From Obelidium mucronatum (lineage: Eukaryota; Chytridiomycota; Chytridiomycetes; Chytridiales; Chytriomycetaceae), in the NCBI GenBank assembly GCA_025765595.1, contig JAIVFH010000010.1:248001-312000 (forward strand): a DNA stretch of 64,000 nucleotides, in the 5' to 3' direction. Shown piece after piece: positions 41,633 to 54,026 of the stretch. Below the pieces are notes generated by a model. It was not told the DNA's origin. It ran no database searches and saw only the letters and a list, made by a program, of their open reading frames with translations. A program made the translations under genes and the position numbers. Within the stretch, counting starts at the first letter, position 1, and the number at the start of each line of letters is the position of its first letter.

Positions 41633-44600
41633 TCAAAGCTCGCTGCGACACATGGGGCATTGAGTATTGCCACTAGTCCGTATCCACTTGAACAAACAGG
41701 CAGCGTGGAACTTGTTTTTACACGTTCGACATGTCCTGCTTGGAAGACTTCTATCAATAACACCAACCACCGAATAGCCTGGACAAAAAACCGCTATAAG
41801 AAAACAAACGACCCAAAAAAACAAGAAAAAATAACTAGAAGCTTACAAATGGCACACTCTTCAATCCCTTCAAAATGAAGCTTGATATTTTTTTGCCATA
41901 ATCCTAGAGAATCCAAGATGGCCGTGTTCTGGGCAATGATACTCGCGCTGAGCATCCAACTCCTCCATTTATTTTCAGGAACTCCAATAGCCTTGCCCCC
42001 AGAAATACTCGTGTATTCCACTGGCTTCAAGGGGAAAGCTGAGGGAAACTTGACAACAATATCCGCAGAAGCTTCGTCCATCAAATAAGTAGCTGTTATT
42101 TCTCCACTCTGTTTTGATGCCTTCAGTTCCATATCTTCAAAAGATGATTTTCCTGTTGTAAGGACTAGGTCGATTTCCGCTTGCACCAATAATGGCGTGA
42201 ACCACTTATCAGTGTACCCTTCCGCTGCCAAAGTCAATTGCCGGTCTTTGCAACTTGACCACCAGCTTCTGGCAAGCGCTGGCATGTTTCTCAGAATACG
42301 GTAGTAATAGGTGTGAGCAGAGAAGTGATATTCCGATTTCCGATTCAAAGTCAAGCCCTGAATGAAACAACCGTGTTATATAATATCTCATTTTTGGCGT
42401 TGTATAGGTACCTTCCATCTCAAGAGCCGAAAACTCCCATCCAGTCAAATCGAATGGCTTCGTGGAATATCCAACTCCAAGCGCAAAGAATATAAAGTCC
42501 AGAAGCTTTGGAAGCACATCGAGATCCTTAATCTCGCTTACAATATTCGATCGCAGTTCGTATGTCTGTATTACTCTTAGCGATCAGTTTAGACCCAAGA
42601 CGCGACTCACCGCTCCAGTGAAATGATCCAACACAGCCATCCAAGACAACAAGATACCAAAAACAAAGTGCAAATCCAACTGGAAAAAGAAGTCAGCAAA
42701 TTCTCAGAAAAATGCAGGAACATTGAAAGACACTTGCCTTAGACTGGAGCAAATGCTCAGGTTCAATAAGCAAAACATCTTTTGAAATTCCTTCCACCAA
42801 GCCTTCGCCAATGTATCGCTCTGAGGACTTCTCATCTTCGTCGGTTCGCACCGACATTTCCAACTTGATACTCATCGTTTCAACAAGCTTGTGAGTCAAC
42901 TTGATCAATAATCGATACGACATTATTTGAGCTTCGGAATTATTCGTGAACAGGATACGTGCAAGCTGTGGATGGGTAACGCAAACATCATTACAAACCC
43001 GTTCTAAATAAAACTGCCATGGCGCTAAAACCCACCTCATCCAATGGAAGTCTTTTGAACAAAAGTCTGAAATCCATTTCACCACAAATGATAGGCGAGT
43101 CGCGACTGAAGCTCAGACTGCGGTCTTGAAGCCCGAAGCAAGTTCTCCCCAGAACACTCGCTAATAAAAAGATCAAGGCAAACCTCTTGAATAGAGTCAT
43201 GGAATTTATCCATGGCTGCCCAGGTTTCCAAGTCGCCAGACGTGATTGCTTGATACATGGCGAGTGCCCGGAATAAAACAGTTTTGGTGGGTGCCTAGGG
43301 GATTCCCGAAAGTTAATATTGAAAAATAGATTCAACAATTGGAATTATTCATCTTACATTCAAAATCATTGTGTTGGCGAGCTCGACAACAAAGGAAGCC
43401 ACGTTGATGTCAAACTCAGCACCGCGTTCAATCACTGCCGACAGAAAATCCGCGACTTGAGCCACCAGCACTGCGGAAATATCTCCGAGTCGTACATCAT
43501 TACCAGCCATGAACCATACGCGGAATTGCTTGACCAGATTCTTGACAGGGAGAGCAAACGATTCACTTGAAATGTCTTGACAAGTAAACAGAATGCTCGT
43601 TATAATAGACAATGCAGCAGTTCCGCGTTCGACGGATGCAGTGTTTGAAAGGTCGGTTTTGCTGAGAGATGCAGATCGACACAAAATGGGGATAAATGTA
43701 TCTGCCTGATGACGGGTCCAAGTACTTTCTGGACACAAAACAAAGAGGCACGGCAATGTGGAAAAATCCTGAAGCACAAAGAAAATTAGGGCTACACTTG
43801 GGTGAACGAAGGAATAACAAACCTGCATCGAATAATGTTTTGACAAGCCCCAAAACACCACGCCTCCACGACGGCGACATTTCTTCGACAGCGACCCTCG
43901 CAATCTCTGCAAATACTCTCCATAGAAAGCATTGAATCCAGAGTCTATAGCAATCTGCAGTGAGTGGACAAGGAGCCCTTTTTGGCCTTTAGACCCGTTC
44001 TTCACTTTCCCCATAACATCAGACGTCCATGAATTCAAGTTTTCTTCCCTTCTAACAAGATCCAAAACAACGGCGTCAATCTGACTCAAAGAATCATTTA
44101 AATCTCGAAGGACTCCAACAGCATCTCGACTGGAAGACAGCATATGCTTGAAAAGTACAAGCTGAAAAACATTCCTCAACTCCAAAGCGTCTCCACAAGA
44201 AATCGAAGTATCCAAAACTCCAGCAAGAGTACTTGATACCCGGGAAAAGTTGCTTTCCTCGACAGTGACTTTTGGAGGGTTTGGATTTTGGTTTGCGCTG
44301 ATGATGTAGGACTGGATCAATGATGGCAAGAGATGGATACGAGATCATAAAGCTTGCTGTTAACGTGGTCCAATCCTCCTCTCTCAGAAGGCAAGCTCTG
44401 ACATAAGTGAGACAGAAGTGAAGGTTCATTTGAACACATGTCCTTGAGCCGTTGGTAAAAGAGAATAAAGTCGCTAGAACTAAATTGCAGGGCCATGAAT
44501 AATGCCGTTTCTGAAAAAAAAAGAGCAATTATGGAACTCACGTGGCAGGATATTCGTCATCAAGCAACTGGCTCCTCCATTTTGTAACACCAACGTTTAA

Positions 44601-47600
44601 TAAACTGCTGTGGCCTGCACTCCATGAAGTGCCATGCTTCCACAGTGAGAGCGCCAGATCCGATACATCGACATGGTTATCAATAATAAATTTGAAGGAT
44701 GCAATCTGAAGGACGTCACACAAAATCAAAGACATATTTGGAAGAGCCCATAATGAAGCAACAGAGGAACGAGACAGATCCTCCATCAACCGCAAGTCAA
44801 ACAAGACGCGATCTTCATTTTGTTCCTCGCCAGACAAACAAGCAGCCAAGAAATCTTCAATAGATCCATGAATGAGTTCCGAAACGACATTTACCGCTCC
44901 TTGAGAAACCCCGGCAACACCATCTTTAACAACCAAGCTCTGGATAACCAAGTCTCTTCCCTGGACACTCTTGTTTTTAAACAATTCAATCACTAATTCA
45001 TCCAAGTCAGGCAAAGAAACTCGAGGAATGGAGCAAGTCAAAGATTTGGTGGTGTACTCCTTCAAAGCGTCGAGATTCTTGCTTGCAACAATCTTTCTCA
45101 ATAACAGCAAATGAAACTCTTGTTGGGCGGATGAGCTTAATTTCAAAATCGCTCCAATCAGACGAATCGCTTCAGGTTCAGAAGTAATCAAGTTCTCCAT
45201 CGATTCATTTATAAATGAATTCAAGGCCTGGATAACGCTTGTGGAAATTATGACATTGGATGTAATGAGACCAGCAAACATCTGGATTGCCGCTTTTGTG
45301 TACTCATTTTGGGCCTTCATTTTCTCAATAGATCCAAGAATCAGGGTTTCCGTCAAGTCGCTTAATTTGGACTACGGGGAAAAAAAAACGTCGTTTGAGA
45401 CAGCCAAAATAAATGCGAAGAAAGAATATCACCTTTAGTGACGGACTCTTGATATCCAAACTTGAGAAGTACTCAAGCAACTCGGCTGATCGACCACAGA
45501 AGACAATGTATTCGTCAATGGATAAGGGAGTTCCGTCAAGTCGAAACCGAATTCCTGTGGAGAAAACAGTGGAGATGTCATGACACATGGCGCCCGATAA
45601 CGCGTCGGAATAGATGGTGGAGACTGTTGTCGTAGAGCACACTTTCAATAAAAATCCAGCCACAGCTGCAAGCAAATCTTCTTTCGAAAGCTTGAATTGA
45701 GCATCTGCGTTCTGAGGTGGCGTGAAAACTTTCGTTTGAGTACAATCTGATGCTCAAGGGCAAAAAACTATTTTACCAAAGACGGAAACAAGAGGGCCTC
45801 AAAAAGTCGATTGAGAGTAGGAGGAGCAACTTTTTGAAAACCCGTTTCTTTTGATGCAAACATTGAATCTCTGTCATTTGCTATTTGATCAGTAATTTAT
45901 CCTTCACTCCTGCTTCGGAAAACTCACCCATATTTCAAAAACAAGAACAACGAGCATTCTTGAATCGATTTAACAAACACTTTTGAATTCACTGGAGTCA
46001 CATGAGTTGAAGACACGCCCAACCAGAACGCATCAAAAAACCGCTCTCTAAATCCAGGAGCACTACTATCACTGGATTCAAAAAATTCTTTCGGCAAGTG
46101 CGCCAGAAGAGCCAACAAGGCCGGCCAGCTCCCCTAACCCACTACCATAACACCCATTCTCCAAATACTTGAACAATCGACTGAATGCTCTTTTTTTCAC
46201 AGTCCAAATCTCTGGGAACCGCTTGGACATACTCGCAACTACATGTAAAGCCGGGTCGGGAGTTATTGGGTCCATCTGATCAATCCAAATCTGTGGGAAA
46301 CTTCTTGTCAGACTCAAAACTGCATCCCAAAGTGCATCATGCGTCATTGGATCCTTGTCAGCAAAGCACTCATCCAAGAAACACGATTTGATGAACTGAA
46401 GGCGATTTGTGAGTGGAGAAACGGTAGCGTCCAATAACGCCAAAGTTTTGATTGTTGAATAGACAGATCGACGGATGGGTGCGTGTGGAGACTTTGCTGT
46501 TTCCCAGAATTTGGGAGTATCCAGGAGCGTTTCGAAAACGGTATTCAGTGCGTCGAGTTTTACAATGTTTTCTGGTTAAAAGATTTTTTTTAATTAAGGA
46601 GAGCAGAGACTGAAGGTTGTTTGATTTTTCGTACCATAAAGACACGAGATGATTGAAAAGGAGCCAGAGACCACGCGAATGTATTTGGAGAGCATTTCCT
46701 CGGGTGTATTGTATCTGGCATCGCCTTTTTTGTGTATTCTTCAATTAAAAGCACCGAATTGAGGGGATGCTTACTCATTGTTTCCACTGTATGAAATAAG
46801 ATGTTATCATTGACAAAAGTTTGAATTTCGGCCTGACAGAATGTGAGTACGTCTGCTCTCTTATTTGGAAATGCGGTCTATGTCGAATAAATATTTCGCA
46901 TCAGTTACTGAATCATGGATATGGCGATTTGAAAAGAGAGCGAAAGACATTGGCCCACGCTCATATCCAAGCGACATCGACATGGTATATTCAAAAGGTC
47001 TGCACACCTGAAAAGACTCGATTGCTTGCTTCGTTATTTCTGTTGAAGACGAATCAAACTGCAGACAAAGCCAAGTGCCAATGACAGACTTCAAAACAGG
47101 AGCCATATCTTTCTTTAAGCGAGTAAATAGGATACCATGGCAGGAGATCATGTTTTCACGAATCTTTCGTTCGACATCAAGAGCCATCTTGTTGAATAGT
47201 TTTGGCCAAATATAAACAAGTTCCAGCAGTGCGTTATCATCGGCAGAAATAAAATAAGCTTTCAAATCGTCTGTTGCTTTGATCTTTGTTTGGGCATCCT
47301 TCTTTGAGAGGCGTTTGAGGAGAACCTTTGCGAGGATGTTAGAACACCAAACGGCGGTTTTCGAGACTGTTCACCTTTAGTTCGGAGTCCAAATGGTCAA
47401 AGTCTTCAGGAAGAAGCGATGTCATTGACGTTGGCGTCGCCCTTGATCCAAAACCTGCTCCAAAGGCGAGCGTTGACGGTCCTCCGCTTCCCAGTTCAGC
47501 AATTCGGCTAGCAGCAACTGATGAGTACGCAATGACTCTATGCAAATCAAACTCACCTTGAGCCGGCGATTTTACTGCCTTTTTTACTTCGTTCTGTCAT

Positions 47601-47688
47601 AGTTTTCGTGTTTTCAATGTTTATTTTAGAGACATCATGCGGAAAAGTAAACTCACACTTTTGCGAGCTGGGCGTTGTTCAACCTCAT
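41633..47688 (-). CDS. LTN1: Listerin E3 ubiquitin ligase of ribosome quality control
   Basis: Listerin ubiquitinates nascent chains stuck on 60S subunits. The start is MRLNNAQLAK (47688), then short exons. The conserved N-terminus follows: AASRIAELGSGG, LLPEDFDHLDSELKV, LLKRLSKKDAQTKIKA, LVYIWPKLFNKMALD. A long, poorly conserved HEAT-like body runs through several exons. The C-terminal RWD region (WSSCKDRQLTLAAEGYTDKW, NTAILDSLGLWQKNI) precedes the RING-CH finger: EECAIC, an intron, then CRTCKNKFHAACLFKW and CPMCRSEL. Many introns of ordinary size. Some interior exon joins were not worked out base by base. Confidence 0.9.
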
Positions 47689-47696
47689 GCTGGATT

Positions 47697-47744
47697 GTTT
47701 CCCCAGTACTTACTAGTACTTTCTGAGTTTCCCCAGTACTTACT
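47697..47744. repeat. Direct repeat in LTN1-VPS5 intergenic region
   Basis: GTTTCCCCAGTACTTACT occurs at 47697-47714 and again at 47727-47744, 30 bases apart, just upstream of the LTN1 start. The repeat includes AGTACT palindromes. It could be a duplicated regulatory word in the 270-base divergent promoter or a chance tandem duplication. Confidence 0.6.
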
Positions 47745-47958
47745 GGGTAATGGGGTGTTGGTGGGGTGTAAATTCCACTGAAATATTTAATCAACAAGCT
47801 AATAGAGCGTTATATCGGTGCAATTATCTTAAAGTTCAGAGCCACTGACCAGTTCGAATCGATAACCCCCAGGTCTTGCTGTGAAGAACTGCGACTCTTC
47901 TGTATTCTCTTTGACCAATTTCAATGTCTGGCTTTTGTAACTTTCCAACAACTTCAAA

Positions 47959-50244
47959 ATGGACAGCGACGACTTTGGCTCTGGCGTTTGGGGCGACGGC
48001 GACGAAACAACGGCGGCGAAAAGCTTCTCGGCCGCCGGCCGCCGCCGCGCCGAACAAACGCAGACGGCGACCCGCTGGCGCTCGATGCGCTCGCGCTGGC
48101 GCTGCCAACAGCGGCGCATTTGCCGAACTACGCGGCGCAGATAAACTACGGCGACGCAGAGGACGGCGCCGGCTTCATTGGACGCAGGCGACCCGTTGCG
48201 GCTGCAGTACCAAGACGAAGAACAGCAACAGTATCAACAGCAGTATCAGCAGCAGAACTACTACAGCAATGAAACCTACTCAGTATCTCACATCGGTGCG
48301 GATGACGGCTGGGGAACTCCATTTGCGTCAAATACACTTCAAAGTTCGTCCAGTGCTTATCAATCTGCCGCTCCAACGAACTCGCATTCGAAAATACCTC
48401 TTAGCGCCGGAGTCGCTGTGACTCGAACTATTACTCCGAAACCTGTTGCTTTTGATCCTTTGGCGAATGTTGAAAAGAATGAAGAGGATGAGACAGATGA
48501 TGAAGCTTCAAAAGTACAGGAACCAAAGCCGGAGGAGGTATGACCCTTTCTGTAAACTGTGGTAATGTATTCTGAAAGACCATTGACTTCTGATTTGTAG
48601 CATCTGTATGACTTTCGCGTATCTGTGACGGAACCAACAAAAGTCGGAAGCGACTTGATGGGAGGACATGTGCTCTATAAAGTAGTCAACTTGGGTGAGC
48701 ATGAAGCTCTATTGAGGCTTTTTTATAGTATCCCAGATTGGGTTTTCTAAACTTCTCACATTAGACAAATTGCCCAGGATATCGCAACGCTTCGTTTTCA
48801 GTCAGCAGAAGATATAGCGACTTTCTTTGGATCTATCACAAGCTTGTTGAACGATATCCTGGTGCTCTGATTCAAGCTATTCCAGGAAAGCAAAGTATTG
48901 GTAAGAGTCATTTGTTATCCACTGTTTTCTGTCCTTCTGACTAACGTTTCTTGAAAGGACGATTCAAGGAAGACTTTATCGAATCGCGTCGACTGGGTCT
49001 AGAAAAGTTTCTCTTGAAAACAGTAACACATCCTCTCTTGCAACAAGATGCTTTCCTCTGCTTATTTCTGGAATCTCCGAGTTTTGCGACAGATGTAAAG
49101 AAAAGATGGATTCTATTCATCTCATCAATGTATTTTTCTAACAAAACCTTCCCTACTCCAAACAGAAAAAAGATGATAAACCATCAACCTTCGTGAAAAC
49201 TGTGGGTCTCGATACATCTGGCGCAACATTTGCAATGACTGCGAATATTGGGCGAACAGTCGACGACGATTATCTGGATAAACGACGCCATCAAATTGAT
49301 TTTGTTGATGAAATGAATCTCAAAATGCTTTTGAAGGTCTTGGAGTCTTTAGGTGCGACAACGACGAGGTTGGTGGTGCAATTCCGTTTGTATCTCTCTT
49401 GGTTCTATCTGAGTGTCAATTCTCCTTGTCCAACTGGATAGACTATGGAAATGCATTCCAATGAATTTGGCGACGCGTTGTTGGCGCTCTCTGCTGTTGA
49501 AGGAGGGAAGGAAGTTGGAAAGAATCTGGCTATTGTTGGGAACATACAAAAACGAATTCGGGAGCTACACGATAAGCAAGTAAGGCGCCATCATTTTTTT
49601 TGAGATTCTGTTATGCCTGGCACTGATATTTATTTCCAACTGTTCATTAAAAAGGCGAGTATCGATATTTCCAACATGGCTGCAACAGTGGAAGAGAATC
49701 TGCAAATGATTGGATCTGTTCGTGTGGCATTCGCAGGACGAATGAAGGTTTTCACGGCGTGGCAAAATGCTGAGGTTGCTCTCAAAAGGAAAAAGGAGAG
49801 TATCGAAAAGATGCGCGGGGACCCGAAAGTGAGGGCAGATCAGATTACTTTGGGGTTGAATAATGTTCCTGAGGTAAGTTTCCCGGTTGTTTTTTACGTC
49901 CTTCTTTGATTCTTATTCTCTTTTTTTTGCAGCTGGAAAGACAACTTCAACTTGCCAAAGACGAATTGAAGAGAGTGCATGACTTGCTTTATAAAGAACT
50001 GGAACGGTATGATGCGGAAAGAGTAGCCGATTTCACTGCATCTATACAAGCAGTTCTAAAGTGCTTTTTGGAGACGCAGAAGGAGGTGTGTTGTTTTTTC
50101 TGTTTCGTCAAGTTCGTTCTAAAAACCTGGTACTGGGATTTTTTTCACCCACAGATTATTAAATTGTGGGAATCATATTACGAACACTCAGGACAAGAGC
50201 TTCCAATAGTCTCAAAAATGCAGGTTCCCCCAAACTCTGAATAA
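47959..50244 (+). CDS. VPS5: Sorting nexin Vps5 (PX-BAR retromer subunit)
   Basis: Vps5 (SNX1/2) tubulates endosomes for retromer recycling. Start MDSDDFGSGVWGD. After an acidic, Gln-rich N-terminus comes a PX domain (FRVSVTEPTKVG, VSRRYSDFLWIYHKLVERYPGALIQAIPGKQ, FIESRRLGLEKFLLKTVTHPLLQ). A BAR domain follows (DFVDEMNLKMLLKVLESL, MHSNEFGDALLALSAVE, LERQLQLAKDELKRVHDLLY, IIKLWESYYEHS). It ends QVPPNSE. Introns interrupt the PX and BAR parts. In the GC-rich first exon the plausible coding frame changes twice, around 48015-48050 and 48160-48180, with no splice signals, so an indel is suspected there. Confidence 0.9.
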
Positions 50245-50293
50245 ATACCACCAACTTGTTTTCTTTTTTGATCCAAAATCACAACCAAACCAA

Positions 50294-51322
50294 ATGTCCA
50301 ACAATACAAACAACAAGAGGATCGTATCCATGCTCCCATCTGCGGCAGAAACCATTGCATTGTGTGGGGGCGAATCGATGCTCGTCGGTATGTTTTCCCT
50401 CTTGTACACCAAAACTCAACCCAATAAACTGTTACGTAATATCCCCCCAAAAAAAGGCCGTGGCCACGAAGACGACTTTCCATCCACAATCAAATCTTTA
50501 CCAATCGTCACTGGCTCCAACACCGTCTTCACAACCTCCCTCCAAGTCGACATCCAAGTCTCAGCAGCCCTCTCCCAAGGAAACGCGCTCTACACCATCG
50601 ACGCAGAACAACTCAAATCATTGAAACCAACCCACATTGTAACACAGGATCTATGCCACGTCTGCGCAATCGACTTGCAAACCGTGGAACGGATTGCTCA
50701 AACCATGGACCCTAAACCAGAGATCATTACTTTGAATCCGTTAACGTTTTCAGATGTATTGGAAGACATTACACGGATTGGTGGAGCACTTGGGTTGAGT
50801 GAGGGTGCCGCAACCGCCGTGGCAGGTTTAAACAAACGAATCTCTCAAGCAAGGAGTTTGGCAGACGCGTTCCTAGCTGCGAATGGCGGGGTTCGGAAAC
50901 GGTGTTGGTTTGTGGAATGGACGGACCCAGTCTACCCGGGCGGCCATTGGACGCCTCAGTTAATGTATATGGCGGGTGGGAATCAACCCATAGCTCCAGC
51001 CACGGATTCTATCGGTGCTGGTCCGTCTGTACGTGTCACGCATGAAATGTGTGTGGAGTCGGATCCGGAAGTGATTGTTATTTGTCCTTGTGGTTTGGAT
51101 CTGGCGGCTGCAAGGCGGGAGGCGGATTTGATTCGGGAGAAGGATTGGTTTAAGGCTATGGCGTTGAAACCGGGAGTTCGGGTTTGTATTGTGGATGGGA
51201 ATCAAATGTTTAATCGACCGGGGCCGAGGCTTGTGGATGCGCTTGAGTTTTTGGTTGGGTTTATTTGGGATAAGGATGAGTTGGTTCCGAAAGGGTTTCC
51301 ATGGGAAAAGTATCACGTATAA
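50294..51322 (+). CDS. BtuF-like helical-backbone metal receptor protein
   Basis: The join 50294..50387,50457..51322 gives 319 residues. It lacks a signal peptide. The order follows periplasmic cobalamin/siderophore-binding proteins: RIVSMLPSAAETIALCGGE, LVGRGHEDDFP after the intron, LKPTHIVTQDLCHVCAI, VEWTDPVYPGGHW, MYMAGG, DPEVIVICPCGLDL, and IVDGNQMFNRPGPRLVDALE. Bacterial relatives deliver vitamin B12 or iron complexes to ABC importers. A cytosolic fungal form has no known transporter here, so its ligand is open. Bacterial ancestry is likely. Starts 50 bases after the VPS5 stop. Confidence 0.82.
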   Translation: MSNNTNNKRIVSMLPSAAETIALCGGESMLVGMFSLLYTKTQPNKLLRNIPPKKGRGHEDDFPSTIKSLPIVTGSNTVFTTSLQVDIQVSAALSQGNALYTIDAEQLKSLKPTHIVTQDLCHVCAIDLQTVERIAQTMDPKPEIITLNPLTFSDVLEDITRIGGALGLSEGAATAVAGLNKRISQARSLADAFLAANGGVRKRCWFVEWTDPVYPGGHWTPQLMYMAGGNQPIAPATDSIGAGPSVRVTHEMCVESDPEVIVICPCGLDLAAARREADLIREKDWFKAMALKPGVRVCIVDGNQMFNRPGPRLVDALEFLVGFIWDKDELVPKGFPWEKYHV

Positions 51323-51471
51323 AAAAAGCCCATAATGTCGCTTATATTTGAAAATAAAGAAGCAGCCAAGAGTGTTTATGATGTTTCAAAGATGTATCCC
51401 CCGAGAAAAAAAAAGAAAAGAATAGCCAAGAAATGATCGGATAGTTATCATCATCATTATGTGCGAGCCCC

Positions 51472-52985
51472 TCAAGTCTTTCGTGTTAAAACAGCTTCTG
51501 TAAGTTGAATCAGAACTTTCTTCGCCTCGGAATCGGGAAGAATGCTGATGGCTTCAACAGCTTCAGCGCAAAACGCTGCAGCAAGATCTCGGGTCCGAGC
51601 AATACCAGAACTAGCATGCACGAGTTTCAAAGCCTGGCAGATTTCGTAAGTCGCGCAAACTAGAACACGTCGTATCAATAGCAACTTACCAATGCATCGT
51701 CCCCTTGATTCTTGAACCCACGCTCAATGGCGAGATCAAGTTCAGGAAACTCTTCCGCCGCATATAAAACAGGCGCAGTGGCAATCCCCAATTTAATATC
51801 GGCATTGACTGGTTTTCCCATTTCATCAGCAGTCACAGTAAAGTCCAACATGTCATCCACCACCTGGAATGCAAGCCCCAACGCTTTCCCATACTTGTAA
51901 ACAGCATCCGCTACAACAACATCCGATCCCCCAAGAACAGCGGCAGCCCGACAACTATTTGCAATCAAACTTGCTGTCTTCATGTACGTTTTCGTCAAGT
52001 AATACTCGAACCGCGCCGTTGCAATCTCAGAGCTAAATAGAGGATACTCCTTATCCACAGGCGCCAACGATGACGGAATTCCTTGGTTATATTTGGCTGC
52101 AATCAGCCCCGCGGAAGGATCACTTGCTTTCGCACTATTCCTGAGTTGCATGAACTCTCCCTCCACCAAATTTGAAATCACAGTTGATAAAAGTTCAACA
52201 ACTTCCAAGTTACGCAGCCTTGCAAGTGCGATAGAAGCCCGAGAGAGTAAAAAGTCACCCGCCAGAATGGCCATTTTGTTTCCGTATTCGGCATTGACGG
52301 AAGGTTTGGATCGGCGCGTGAGAGAGGCATCGATCACGTCATCATGAAGAAGAGATGCAGTGTGGATCATTTCAGTGATTTCAGCCAGTCGGCGTTGTGT
52401 TGGTAGAATCTGTGGTATTGACGAGGATGATGTTGGTGATCCGGATTCGTGCAGATCGGCGCTGGTATTCTGTTCAAACGTGATTGGATTTTGCTTTGAA
52501 GATACGGACGAGTCAATAACGGAATCCGAGAGCACTTGTCGCGAATGCAGGGCAGTGAGTGATGTTGCCTGGGCGACAAGCAAGACAAGCATTGGACGAA
52601 TGTGCTTCCCGCCCGTGCCCATGAAATAATACGAAGCGACTGATTTTAGTACGGGATGGTCCGAGCCCAGCAGCCGCCTGATGTTTGACGTGAGCAGAGC
52701 CAGGTCTGAGCCGAGCAGCTCGGACGGGTTGACCAGCGTGGGCTGGGTGTTTGTTCCGCTCTTATCCACAGTGTTCTGTGCCTTTGCGAGTGTTGCGCTC
52801 CAGCTAACTGCTGGTTTTGAAGTTGATGTTTGTGTTGGCTGTGTTGGTGTCGTGTTTCCCATCGAAAGAGTATTTGTCAGCAGCGCAGCCAGGGCGCCCA
52901 GCGCCGCTGTATCGCCAGGCGCGTTCTTTTCCGGAAGCGGTCGCGGCACAGCGGCCGTCGAAAGGCGTCGGCGCAGAAGAAACAT
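51472..52985 (-). CDS. COQ1: Polyprenyl diphosphate synthase of ubiquinone synthesis
   Basis: Makes the isoprenoid tail of ubiquinone in mitochondria. The join complement(51472..51633,51690..52985) gives 485 residues. The N-terminus is Arg/Ala-rich (MFLLRRRLSTAAVPR), as for mitochondrial import. Motifs: GTGGKHIRPMLVLL, LLHDDVIDAS (first Asp-rich motif), GNKMAILAGDFLLSRA, KTASLIANSC, AFQVVDDMLDF (second Asp-rich motif) and GKPVNADIKLGIATAPVLYA. A linker of about 45 residues rich in Ser and Thr is inserted before the first Asp motif. The product chain length cannot be fixed from sequence. Confidence 0.95.
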
Positions 52986-53147
52986 GAATTAAAAATACGA
53001 AAAAAGAAAAGCGAAGCGCTGACAAATTCGACTGCCTGTCTCTTTAATTTCTTTTCTTCCTTTCTTTCGCTCTCTCTTTCTTTGTTTTCACACTACTTTC
53101 GTCTTCTTTTGGTTGTTTTCATGGATTGAAACTATTTCGACTGAATC

Positions 53148-53600
53148 ATGTCTGCCACGATTTCATATCGATTCGCCACAATTGATGATGCCAACGAACT
53201 CAATGCAAAGCTTCTTTCAGGCTGGCCTGACCCGTTCGGCGGAGTCGCAGCTTGGCTCTTTTGGCACAAGGATGCAGTGCTCAACAATAACAATAGCGAT
53301 GTTCCCATTGTCGCCATCGATAACACTACAGGTGCAATCGTTGGATCTTGTATCGGTCGAATCAGAGACTGGAGCTATGGCTTGATTACAAACCCTCCAT
53401 ATTCAGTTTCTGAAGCCGATGCGCCTGTTCTTGACTGGTCCACTTACACTGATGCCGATAAGGCTCATATTACTGCGTTCATGTCGCAATGGGAGAAATG
53501 TTATGAATCGGGAGCGGCTGTGGCGAGGCAGCATGTAACACACGGGCGACGTTACATCCACATTTTCGACCAGATGCAGGTTGCTGAGTGGATATCGTAA
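53148..53600 (+). pseudogene. GNAT-like acetyltransferase, probably truncated
   Basis: 150 residues: MSATISYRFATIDDANELN, then PFGGVAAWLFWH, PIVAIDNTTGAIVGSCIGRI, and a stop at 53598-53600. The start and the I-V-G-S strand fit the N-terminal half of a GNAT fold, but the acetyl-CoA-binding loop is missing from the ORF. Just beyond the stop, another frame reads LLIQMIAAKKQS, like the helix after that loop, and is then broken by stops. This suggests a decayed gene or a frame error. GNAT identity is only moderately supported. Confidence 0.45.
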
Positions 53601-54020
53601 CGCTGCGAATCGGTAGCACTATTGATTCAAATGATTGCTGCCAAGAAGCAAAGTTGAGGGAATTTGTTCAGTGCAGTTGGAAAGTTGGGGACGTGGTCGT
53701 GATTTTATCCAAAGCATGGCGCGACAGGCAGTGTCAGTGGTTCGCTTGATGGATGTTTGATTGGTAGTTCTGGGTGGAGAGCAAACTGTTATGGTCTGGA
53801 ATGATCAATAATGGATTAGGACGTTAATGGAATATTTCTTAACTTCAGGAAGATAACGAAGCAACTGTTGACATAAGAATATGGAGATCCTGAAAAAGGA
53901 TCAAAAGAATTCTGAAATCAATTGCTGTCCATCTCTGTTTTATGAGGGTTATGAACTTGAAACTGTAATTGAAACTGAAATTTCCTCAGAACACGCATTT
54001 TTGAAGTATTTCAGCTCCCT
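53601..54020. other. Non-coding or decayed stretch
   Basis: About 420 bases with frequent stops in all frames and only short coding-like remnants (see the GNAT-like entry). No RNA gene, repeat or promoter motif recognised. Confidence 0.5.
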
Positions 54021-54026
54021 TCGCCC

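Noticed and set aside
47697..47744. CRISPR-like direct repeat
   Set aside because: Only two copies with a 12-base spacer, in a eukaryotic intergenic region. Reported simply as a direct repeat.
47829..48272. Overlapping Arg/Ala-rich ORFs on both strands around 48 kb
   Set aside because: High GC removes stop codons in all frames. Only the frame leading into the PX domain has protein-like composition.
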